A stretch of 34,819 nucleotides of DNA from Devosia geojensis (GTDB taxonomy: Bacteria > Pseudomonadota > Alphaproteobacteria > Rhizobiales > Devosiaceae): NCBI RefSeq assembly GCF_000969415.1, contig NZ_JZEX01000051.1:1-34819 (forward strand). Reading direction: 5' to 3'. Each line of letters begins with the position of its first letter. Within the stretch, counting starts at the first letter, position 1. Below, piece after piece: positions 1 to 6,184 of this stretch. The position numbers and the translations under genes were made by a program. The notes beneath the pieces are model-generated. The model searched no databases, had not been told where the DNA came from, and was given only the letters and a program-made list of their open reading frames with translations.

Positions 1-14
1 ACCCACCACACTCA

Positions 15-47
15 CCTCCCCCCTTGTGGGGGAGGCCAGGAGGGGGG
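15..47. repeat. Short palindromic intergenic element (C/G-rich)
   Basis: A run of C residues, a TTGT loop and a matching run of G residues form a perfect short hairpin about 60 bp before iolG, followed by a second G-rich tract. It resembles the C-run/G-run element near 2840. It is probably a member of the dispersed palindromic repeats common in rhizobial intergenic DNA; no T-tract follows, so it is not an obvious intrinsic terminator. Confidence 0.55.
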
Positions 48-103
48 TAACCCTCCTCAAGCACGAAACCCCGACTGACCACCCACCCACGAGAGAAACC
101 ATC

Positions 104-1099
104 ATGACCATTCGCTTCGGCCTTCTTGGTGCGGGCCGCATCGGCAAGGTGCACGCCCGGGCCGTCACCGGCAATCCCAAGGCCAGGCTCGTCGCCGTCG
201 CCGATGCCTTCCCCAAGGCCGCCGACGACATCGCCGCCGCCTATGGCTGCGACGTGCGCACCATCGACGAAATCCTCGCATCCAGCGATATCGACGCCGT
301 GGTCATCTGCACGCCGACCGACACCCACGCCGACCTCATCGAAGCGTTCTCAAAGGCCGGCAAGGCGATCTTCTGCGAAAAGCCGGTCGACCTCGACGTG
401 GCGCGCGTGCGCGCCTGCCTGAAGACGGTCGAGCAAACCGGCGCCACCCTGATGGTCGGCTTCAACCGCCGCTTCGATCCGCATTTCCAGGCCGTGCGCG
501 CCGCCATCGATGCCGGCGACATCGGCGAGGTCGAGATGGTCACCATCGTCTCGCGCGATCCGGGCCCGCCGCCCGTCGACTACATCAAGCGCTCCGGCGG
601 CATCTTCCGCGACATGACCATCCACGATTTCGACATGGCCCGCTTCCTCTTGGGCGAAGAGATCGAAACCGTCTCCGCCGCCGCCTCGGTCCTCGTCGAC
701 AAGGCCATCGGCGGGGCCGGCGACTACGACAGCGCCAGCGTCATCCTGACGACCGCGTCCGGCCGCCACGCCACCATCTCCAACTCGCGCCGCGCCACCT
801 ACGGCTACGACCAGCGCATCGAGGTCTTGGGCTCGAAGGGGTCCGCCGCCGCCGAGAACCAGCGCCCCGTCTCCATCGAAATCGCCACCGCCGCCGGCTA
901 CACCCGCCCGCCGCTCCATGATTTCTTCATGACGCGTTACACCGAGGCCTACGCCAACGAAATCAAAGCCTTCATCGACGCCGTTGAATCGAAATCCAAA
1001 CCCACCCCCTCCGGCCAGGACGGCCTCGCCGCCCTGGTACTCGCTGAGGCCGCGCTGAAATCCGTCAAGGAGGGCAGGGCGGTGAAGGTGAGCGAATAG
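104..1099 (+). CDS. iolG: Inositol 2-dehydrogenase, Gfo/Idh/MocA family
   Basis: 331 residues. It oxidises myo-inositol to 2-keto-myo-inositol (scyllo-inosose) with NAD+, the first step of inositol catabolism in the cytoplasm. The start chosen is the ATG at 104, behind GAGAGAA; the frame is open further upstream, but the Rossmann fold begins right here with GLLGAGRIG (about residues 6-14). The family lysine is in CEKPVDL (about residues 94-100), and the catalytic Asp/His pair is in RDMTIHDFDMARF (about residues 171-183). The length matches the family. It lies on the opposite strand from the iolB-E-D-C genes, separated by a toxin-antitoxin pair, so it has its own promoter. IdhA is the rhizobial name for the same function. 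The function is well supported by motif and context; activity on other inositol isomers is not excluded. Confidence 0.9.
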   Translation: MTIRFGLLGAGRIGKVHARAVTGNPKARLVAVADAFPKAADDIAAAYGCDVRTIDEILASSDIDAVVICTPTDTHADLIEAFSKAGKAIFCEKPVDLDVARVRACLKTVEQTGATLMVGFNRRFDPHFQAVRAAIDAGDIGEVEMVTIVSRDPGPPPVDYIKRSGGIFRDMTIHDFDMARFLLGEEIETVSAAASVLVDKAIGGAGDYDSASVILTTASGRHATISNSRRATYGYDQRIEVLGSKGSAAAENQRPVSIEIATAAGYTRPPLHDFFMTRYTEAYANEIKAFIDAVESKSKPTPSGQDGLAALVLAEAALKSVKEGRAVKVSE

Positions 1100-1156
1100 G
1101 GCGGTTGTTTGCACCACGACGCCTCCGGATATACATTCTGTTGCGGAGGTGTCGCG

Positions 1157-1396
1157 ATGAGAATTGAAAAACGCGCTGGTTCCTGGGCCCTGGTTGATGT
1201 TCCCGACGAGGCCGTCAAAGCTTTGCAGGCGAATGAGGGTGATGAAGTGTCTTATAGCATCACCGACTCCAAAGTTGAGCTTGTGAAGCAGGCCTCGATC
1301 GAGGAAACGATCGCTCGTATTCGTGCGATGAGCCGGCCGCTCCCACCTGGTTGGAAGTTCGATCGCGAAGAGGCCAACAAGCGCGGCTCGGAATGA
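1157..1396 (+). CDS. AbrB/MazE-like antitoxin of a type II toxin-antitoxin pair
   Basis: 79 residues. The ATG at 1157 follows GCGGAGGT at good spacing. The N-terminal half reads as a swapped-hairpin AbrB/MazE-type DNA-binding domain (short strands around SWALVDVPDEAVKAL and GDEVSYSI). The C-terminal half is the toxin-neutralising tail, with the PPGWKFDREEANKRG motif that is frequent in antitoxins partnered with PIN toxins. Its stop overlaps the start of the next gene (ATGA, 1393-1396), the usual translational coupling in such pairs. The protein would neutralise the toxin and repress its own promoter. Base composition is visibly less GC-rich than in the iol genes on both sides, suggesting acquisition by transfer. 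VapB is a suitable generic name; the exact subfamily cannot be fixed by eye. Confidence 0.82.
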   Translation: MRIEKRAGSWALVDVPDEAVKALQANEGDEVSYSITDSKVELVKQASIEETIARIRAMSRPLPPGWKFDREEANKRGSE

Positions 1397-1878
1397 CCGC
1401 GCCTTTCCTCGATTCCAATGTCCTCGTCTATACCATCAGCAAGGATAGCCGCGCAGAGCGAGCATATGATCTGTTGCGCAATGGCTATGTCCTCGGCGTT
1501 CAAACTCTCAACGAGTTCGCCAATGTAGCGCGCCGCAAATTTGAACTAACATGGCCCGAGGTCAGCGAGGCATCTGCTCGTTTGGCTGTGCATGCGTCTT
1601 CGATCATGCCTACCGAGATCGAAGATCATAGGCGCTCCTTTCAAATCGCCGAGCGGCACCGCCTCTCGATCTACGATTCCCTGATGCTCGCGATTGCCCT
1701 GCGCGCCGACTGCACCACCTTCTACTCCGAGGATCTCCACCACGGTCTCGTCGTCGAGGACCGCCTCACGGTCCTCAACCCCTCCGCTGAGCTCAGTCCC
1801 TACTTCAACAGCCACTCATGCTCGGCCGCGTTGTGGAATTTCCACGTCCGGTGCGGCCCGGCCATCACGTTGAGATAG
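1393..1878 (+). CDS. vapC: PIN-domain toxin (VapC-like ribonuclease)
   Basis: 161 residues. It is a Mg2+-dependent PIN-fold ribonuclease, held inactive by the antitoxin encoded just upstream. The acidic active-site positions are visible: Asp in FLDSNVLVY near the N-terminus, Glu in TLNEFANVARRK (about residue 41), Asp in SIYDSLMLAIAL (about residue 98) and Asp in FYSEDLHHG (about residue 116). The start at 1393 overlaps the antitoxin stop by 4 bp. PIN toxins of this type normally end soon after a motif like LTVLNP, here about residue 134. This frame instead runs about 27 residues further, through the last 79 bp of iolB on the other strand. The extension looks like read-through after the module landed beside iolB and lost its stop codon. 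Toxicity of this long form is unknown. Confidence 0.83.
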   Translation: MTAPFLDSNVLVYTISKDSRAERAYDLLRNGYVLGVQTLNEFANVARRKFELTWPEVSEASARLAVHASSIMPTEIEDHRRSFQIAERHRLSIYDSLMLAIALRADCTTFYSEDLHHGLVVEDRLTVLNPSAELSPYFNSHSCSAALWNFHVRCGPAITLR

Positions 1879-2603
1879 TAGCTGTCATAGCCGTGCACGG
1901 TGGCCACCGGGTGGTATCCCTTGGGCACCAGGCTCACGTCCCCGTCCTCCACCGCCATGGCGACGTCGAGGCTGCGGTCGTCGGTGTAAACCCGCTGGAA
2001 GGCAAAGCCCTGCGGCGGGTTGAAGCGGTGGTAGTAGGTCTCCTCCAGCAGGCTCTCGTACGGCAGGTTGTCGGTGTCGTGCTTGTGCGGCGGATAGCTC
2101 GAGGTGTTGCCCGCCGGCGTGATTACCTCCACCACCAGCAGCGAATGCGCCGGGTCGGTCTCGGGCAGGATGTTGGTCACATAGCGCGTGTTGGAGCCCT
2201 TGCCGCGCGTGATCCTGGGGTTCGTCCCCGGTGCGATGACCCGCGCCGCATACGCCCCGCGCACGCCCGGCGCCGCACATACGGCAAGCTCCAGAGCCGT
2301 TGCCGCCTCCGCCCGCCAGCTTGCCCCCGCCGGCACATAGACGGAATAGGGCTCCCCCTCGAACGGCGACATGCGTTCGCCGAGCTCGCCGAAATCCTGC
2401 CCGTCGACACTGATCCGCGCCTTGCCCGAAACCAGCACCAGGCACACTTCATCGCTCCCCGTCTCGCCGCCAGCCGTCCCGCCCTCGGAGAGCCTGTGAA
2501 GCTTGAACCCCACATAGGTCCAGCCGGCGCTCTTGGGCGTCACGTCGTGGACGAGGCCCGTGTCACCCTTCGGACGGAGGCGGAGGTTGGGTGTCGTTGC
2601 CAT
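1800..2603 (-). CDS. iolB: 5-deoxy-glucuronate isomerase
   Basis: 267 residues. It isomerises 5-deoxy-D-glucuronate to 5-dehydro-2-deoxy-D-gluconate (DKG), the step after IolD and before IolC. The protein is a bicupin. The metal-binding motif PPHKHDTDNLPYESLLEE lies near residues 168-185 (two His and a Glu), with a further His in TYYHRFNP. The start ATG at 2603 follows AAGGAGAA. The length agrees with the family. It is the last gene of the minus-strand iol run. The small membrane-protein gene upstream ends inside it (41-bp overlap), so the two are translationally close. Its 3' end is overlapped convergently by the PIN toxin frame, which could produce antisense transcripts over the last codons. 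Confidence 0.94.
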   Translation of the reverse strand: MATTPNLRLRPKGDTGLVHDVTPKSAGWTYVGFKLHRLSEGGTAGGETGSDEVCLVLVSGKARISVDGQDFGELGERMSPFEGEPYSVYVPAGASWRAEAATALELAVCAAPGVRGAYAARVIAPGTNPRITRGKGSNTRYVTNILPETDPAHSLLVVEVITPAGNTSSYPPHKHDTDNLPYESLLEETYYHRFNPPQGFAFQRVYTDDRSLDVAMAVEDGDVSLVPKGYHPVATVHGYDSYYLNVMAGPHRTWKFHNAAEHEWLLK

Positions 2604-2793
2604 TGGTCGGGTTCTCCTTGGGGAAGCTGATGAAGAAGCTGTAGATCGCGTAGCCGAGGAGGGCGGTGGTCAGCAGGCCCCAGAGCTGGTCCCGGTTGAA
2701 CGCCCACTCCCAAACGCACCATGCCGCGACGATCCCCGTGACGAGCACGCGCCGCCACAGCGGCCTGAACCAGTTGACGTCGTTCTGCTTCAA
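2563..2793 (-). CDS. Small two-helix membrane protein in the iol operon (unknown function)
   Basis: 76 residues if started at the TTG at 2793, which has GGGAGAAC just upstream; the longer in-frame extension reads through a palindromic repeat and is unlikely to be real. The peptide starts KQNDVNWFRPLWRR, then shows two hydrophobic stretches (about residues 13-29 and 37-55), and ends in a Pro/Asn-rich tail. I do not recognise a family. It lies between iolE and iolB on the same strand. Its end overlaps the iolB start by 41 bp in another frame, so it belongs to the operon and may be needed to couple iolB translation. A membrane role in inositol use is only a guess from position. Confidence 0.6.
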   Translation of the reverse strand: MKQNDVNWFRPLWRRVLVTGIVAAWCVWEWAFNRDQLWGLLTTALLGYAIYSFFISFPKENPTNGNDTQPPPPSEG

Positions 2794-2839
2794 GCCCCGT
2801 TCTCCCTGGTTCGCTTGCCGATAAGATCGGCGGTTCTTT

Positions 2840-2880
2840 CGCCTCCCTCCCCCTTGAGGGGAGGGAACGAGGGTGGGGGT
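2840..2880. repeat. C-run/G-run palindromic element
   Basis: CTCCCTCCCCC, a TTGA loop and GGGGAGGGA form a hairpin, followed by a G-rich GAGGGTGGGGGT arm. It lies between iolE and the small membrane-protein gene. It is similar to the element at the start of the window and probably belongs to a dispersed family of intergenic palindromes. Confidence 0.6.
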
Positions 2881-2906
2881 GGCTGCGTAAGCCACCGACG
2901 CTTCCG

Positions 2907-3824
2907 TCACACCTTCGGAAACCCTTGCGTCTCGACCGTATACCCCGCCCTCGTCATCACGCGCATCAATTCCTTGTAGCCGACCTCGGCCATCTTGGCC
3001 GGCGGGTTCGCCTTCGGGTCCTGCTCGGCCTCGACTACGAACCAGCCCTCATAGCCGTGGTCGGCGAACCGCTGCACGATCGCGCCGAAATCGAGCGATC
3101 CGTCCCCCGGCACCGTGAACGCCCCCAGCGCCACCGCGTCGAGGAAGCTTTGCCGGCTGCGGTCGAGCCCGTCGACCACCGGGCGCCGGATGTCCTTCAC
3201 ATGCACGTGGTTGATGCGCTTGTGGTGGTTGTCGATCGCCCGCAGCACGTCTCCGCCGGCGAACGCCAGGTGCCCGGCATCCAAAAGCAGCGGAATGCCC
3301 TCGCCCGAATGACGCATGAACGTGTCGAGCTCCGGCTCGGTCTCCACCACCGCCGCCATGTGGTGGTGGTAGGAGAGGGGCATGCCCTGCTCGGCGCACC
3401 ATTCGCCGAATGCGGTCACCTTTTTCGCATAGGCCTTCATCTCGTCGTCGGCGAGCCTCGGCTTGGTCGCCAGTGGCTTGCCGCGATCTCCCTGGATCGA
3501 GCGGCCGACTTCTCCATAGACGATGCACGGCGCATCGACCGCCTTGAACAGCTCGATCATTGGCGCGATGCGGTCCTTGTTGGCTGCGATGTCCTCGTCG
3601 ACCAGCGTCCCGGAGAACCACCCGCCGCAAAGCGTCACGTCCGCGGCCTTCAGGATCGGCAGCAGCACCTCCGAATCCTCCGGAAACCGCCGCCCCTTCT
3701 CCATGCCGGTGAACCCGGCCGAGCGCGATTGCTTAAGGCACTCCTCGAGCGAAACATCGTCGCTCAGCTCAACGAGATCGTCGTTCCACCACGCAATGGG
3801 CGACATGCCGAGTTTGGCTTTCAA
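2907..3824 (-). CDS. iolE: Myo-inosose-2 dehydratase
   Basis: 305 residues. It dehydrates scyllo-inosose to 3D-3,5/4-trihydroxycyclohexane-1,2-dione, using a divalent metal in a xylose-isomerase-type TIM barrel. Supporting motifs are the N-terminal KLGMSPIAWWNDDL, SYHHHMAAVVET, the metal-ligand region LLLDAGHLAFAGGD, NHVHVKDIR, and the late EAEQDP. The start taken is the TTG at 3824, preceded by GGAG with 7 nt spacing; this preserves the family N-terminus KAKLGMSPIAW. The ATG six codons later would remove it. It sits downstream of iolD with an inverted pair of palindromic repeats between them. Length is normal for the family. Confidence 0.94.
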   Translation of the reverse strand: MKAKLGMSPIAWWNDDLVELSDDVSLEECLKQSRSAGFTGMEKGRRFPEDSEVLLPILKAADVTLCGGWFSGTLVDEDIAANKDRIAPMIELFKAVDAPCIVYGEVGRSIQGDRGKPLATKPRLADDEMKAYAKKVTAFGEWCAEQGMPLSYHHHMAAVVETEPELDTFMRHSGEGIPLLLDAGHLAFAGGDVLRAIDNHHKRINHVHVKDIRRPVVDGLDRSRQSFLDAVALGAFTVPGDGSLDFGAIVQRFADHGYEGWFVVEAEQDPKANPPAKMAEVGYKELMRVMTRAGYTVETQGFPKV

Positions 3825-3876
3825 TTCAAGGCTCCGGTTTGGACTGGCGCTCTCGGCGCTCGTTGACGTTGTTGTT

Positions 3877-3928
3877 ACCCCTCATCCGCCCTTCGGGCAC
3901 CTTCTCCCACAAGGGGAGAAGGAAGGTG
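3877..3928. repeat. REP-like element, left member of an inverted pair
   Basis: It begins CCCCTCATCCG, has a small GCCCTTCGGGC hairpin, then CACCTTCTCCC, a loop and GGGGAGAAGG. The same unit recurs inverted at 3959-4020, so the pair could fold into one long stem in the iol mRNA. It is a short intergenic palindrome of the kind repeated many times in rhizobial genomes. Confidence 0.8.
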
Positions 3929-3958
3929 GGCCAACCGCCGGCCGACGTGGGAGGCACC

Positions 3959-4020
3959 ACCCCTTCTCCCCTCGTGGGAGAAGGTGGATCGGCCGCAGGC
4001 CGGAGACGGATGAGGGGGTT
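3959..4020. repeat. REP-like element, right member of an inverted pair
   Basis: This is the inverse of the unit at 3877-3928: CCTTCTCCCCTCGTGGGAGAAGG, then a CGGCCGCAGGCCG hairpin, then GGATGAGGGG. Its end touches the iolD stop codon (4019-4021), so on the minus strand it forms the very start of the 3' untranslated segment after iolD. Confidence 0.8.
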
Positions 4021-5863
4021 ATCCCACCCGCTGCGCCTTCAGCGCCTTCACATAAGCCTCGCGCGCCGCGTTCACCTCACGCCGTTCGGAAACCTCCGGC
4101 ACCGCCACGTCCCACCAGAACCCGCCGGCTTCCGTGGTGATCAGCGGATCGGTGTCGATCACGATGACGCTCGTCACCGCCTCGTCCTCGCTCTCGCGCA
4201 GCGCCGTCTCGAGCTCGCTGATCGAGCCGACCTTGCGCGCCTTGGCGCCGAGCGCAGCGGCGTGCGCGGCAAAATCGATTCCCGGCAGCGTCACATGGCG
4301 CGTGTCCTTCATCAAATTGTTGAAGTTCGCTCCGCCCGTCGCCATCTGCAGCCGGTTGATGCAGCCATAGCCGGAATTGTCGAGCACCACGATGGTGATC
4401 TTGGCCCCCAGCATCACCGAGGAGACGATCTCGGAGTTCAGCATCAAATAGCTGCCGTCGCCGACCATCACCACCACGTCGTCCTTGGGGCGCGCTAGCT
4501 TGACGCCCAGCCCCCCGGCGATCTCGTAGCCCATGGTCGAGAACCCGTATTCCAGGTGGTAGCTGCCCGGCCCGCCGGCCTTCCACAGCTTGTGCAGCTC
4601 GCCCGGCAGGCCGCCCGCCGCGCACACCAGCGTCGCCTCCGGCCGCGCCCGCTGCACGGCGCCGATCACCTGCGCGTCCGAGGGCAGGGCGTTGGTCGCC
4701 GCTGTCGCCGCCTCCGCGTCCTTGAGCCATGCGGCCTTTCCGTCACGGGCCCGCTGCGTCCATTCCGAGGCGACCTGCCAGCCCGTCAGCCCCTGCACCA
4801 ACGCCGAAAGCCCGACCCGCGCGTCCGCCACCAGCGGCATGGCGTTGTGCTTGGCCGCATCGAACGGCTGCACATTGAGCCCGATGATCCTGAGGTCCTC
4901 GTTGCCGAACAGCGCCCACGAGCCGGTGGTGAAATCCTGTAGCCGCGTGCCGACCGCCAGCACCACGTCCGCTTCCTGCGCCAGCGCATTGGCCGCCGAG
5001 GTGCCGGTCACGCCGACCGAGCCCATGTTGAGCGGATGGTCGTGGGGCAGGGAGCTCTTGCCCGCCTGTGTCTCCATCACCGGAATGCCGAATGTCTCGG
5101 CAAAGCCCGAAAGCACGTCGCTCGCCTGCGAATAGAGCACGCCGCCCCCGGCGATGATCACCGGCTTCTTGGCACCGCGCAGCGCCGCCGCCGCTTCCGC
5201 GAACTCGTCCGCGTCCGGCATGATCCGGCGCTGCGTCCACACCTTCTCGGCAAAGAAGCTTTCCGGATAGTCATAAGCTTCCGCCTGCACGTCCTGGCAG
5301 AGCGCCAGCGTCACCGGCCCGCACTCGGCCGGGTCGGTCAGCACCTGCATGGCCCGCCGCAGCGCCGGGATGATCTGCTCGGGCCGCGTGATGCGGTCGA
5401 AATAGCGGCTGACCGGCTTGAACGCGTCGTTGACCGTGATCGTGCCGTCGCCGAAATCCTCGGCCTGCTGCAACACCGGGTCCGGCAGCCGGTTGGCGAA
5501 GACATCGCCCGGCAGCAGCAGCACCGGCAGCCGGTTGACGTGCGCCAGCGCCGCCGAGGTCACCATGTTGAGCGCGCCCGGTCCGATCGAGGTCGTCACC
5601 GCCATGAACCGCTGCCGGAAGCTCGCCTTGGCATAGGCGATGGCCGCGTTGGCCATGCCCTGTTCGTTCTGCCCGCGATAGGTGGGCAGCTCGTCCCTGA
5701 CCGCATAGAGCGCCTCGCCGACGCCCGCCACGTTCCCGTGCCCGAAAATGGCGAACACCCCGCCGAAGATCGGCACCGTCTCGCCCCCGACCACCGTCTT
5801 CTGCGCCGTCAGGAACCGCGCCACGGCCTGCGCCATCGTCAATCGAACTGTCTTCTGGCCCAT
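4019..5863 (-). CDS. iolD: 3D-(3,5/4)-trihydroxycyclohexane-1,2-dione acylhydrolase (ThDP-dependent)
   Basis: 614 residues. It hydrolytically opens the cyclic diketone made by IolE to 5-deoxy-glucuronate, with thiamine diphosphate and Mg2+. It has the three-domain layout of the acetolactate synthase family. The ThDP-activating Glu lies in RGQNEQGMANAAIAYAKA (about residue 62), and the cofactor motif begins GDGSYLMLNSEI and continues to the LDNSGYG segment (about residues 446-480). The ATG at 5863 is preferred over the one at 5881 because GGAAGGTGAGG lies just before it and the family N-terminus starts at GQKTVRLTMAQA. It follows iolC after about 320 bp of repeats, so its own promoter or processing of a common transcript are both possible. 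Confidence 0.95.
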   Translation of the reverse strand: MGQKTVRLTMAQAVARFLTAQKTVVGGETVPIFGGVFAIFGHGNVAGVGEALYAVRDELPTYRGQNEQGMANAAIAYAKASFRQRFMAVTTSIGPGALNMVTSAALAHVNRLPVLLLPGDVFANRLPDPVLQQAEDFGDGTITVNDAFKPVSRYFDRITRPEQIIPALRRAMQVLTDPAECGPVTLALCQDVQAEAYDYPESFFAEKVWTQRRIMPDADEFAEAAAALRGAKKPVIIAGGGVLYSQASDVLSGFAETFGIPVMETQAGKSSLPHDHPLNMGSVGVTGTSAANALAQEADVVLAVGTRLQDFTTGSWALFGNEDLRIIGLNVQPFDAAKHNAMPLVADARVGLSALVQGLTGWQVASEWTQRARDGKAAWLKDAEAATAATNALPSDAQVIGAVQRARPEATLVCAAGGLPGELHKLWKAGGPGSYHLEYGFSTMGYEIAGGLGVKLARPKDDVVVMVGDGSYLMLNSEIVSSVMLGAKITIVVLDNSGYGCINRLQMATGGANFNNLMKDTRHVTLPGIDFAAHAAALGAKARKVGSISELETALRESEDEAVTSVIVIDTDPLITTEAGGFWWDVAVPEVSERREVNAAREAYVKALKAQRVG

Positions 5864-5924
5864 GGCCTCACCTTCCAACATTCAAATTCAAGGGGCGCCG
5901 GCACCATCCCACCTCACCCCACCG

Positions 5925-5986
5925 GATGTCACCCCGGCGCAGGCCGGGGCCCATCCTGAGATTTCCCGACAGCCGCAAGGTGTATG
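5925..5986. repeat. 62-bp dispersed repeat, copy 1
   Basis: This begins GATGTCACCCCGGCG and ends GCAAGGTGTATG. It matches 10966-11027 at 59 of 62 positions by direct comparison. Its core CCCCGGCGCAGGCCGGGG is a strong hairpin. It lies in the roughly 320-bp gap between iolD and iolC, which otherwise holds only the two elements at 6009 and 6130 and no gene. Confidence 0.85.
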
Positions 5987-6008
5987 GGCTGTCCCGCACC
6001 ATCTCTGC

Positions 6009-6070
6009 CCCCTCATCCGTCTCGCGCTTTCAGCGCGATCCACCTTCTCCCACGAGGGGAGAAGGGAGGG
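6009..6070. repeat. REP-like element, left member of the second inverted pair
   Basis: CCCCTCATCCG, a CGCGCTTTCAGCGCG hairpin, then CACCTTCTCCCACGAGGGGAGAAGG. Same family as 3877-3928 with a different central hairpin. Paired in inverted orientation with 6130-6183. Confidence 0.8.
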
Positions 6071-6129
6071 CGGCCACCCCGGCAATCTATAGTGCGCGAC
6101 GCCATCCCCGCCGAACCGTCGATTTTGCA

Positions 6130-6183
6130 CCACCCCTTCTCCCCTCGTGGGAGAAGGTGCCCCGCAGGGGCGGATGAGGGGGC
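6130..6183. repeat. REP-like element, right member of the second inverted pair
   Basis: CCCCTTCTCCCCTCGTGGGAGAAGG, a CCCCGCAGGGG hairpin, then CGGATGAGGGGG. It ends a base or two from the iolC stop codon (6185-6187), the same placement as the copy behind iolD. Confidence 0.8.
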
Positions 6184-6184
6184 T

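Noticed and set aside
3877..6183. CRISPR array
   Set aside because: The repeats are palindromic, few, unevenly spaced and in inverted pairs, with no cas genes.
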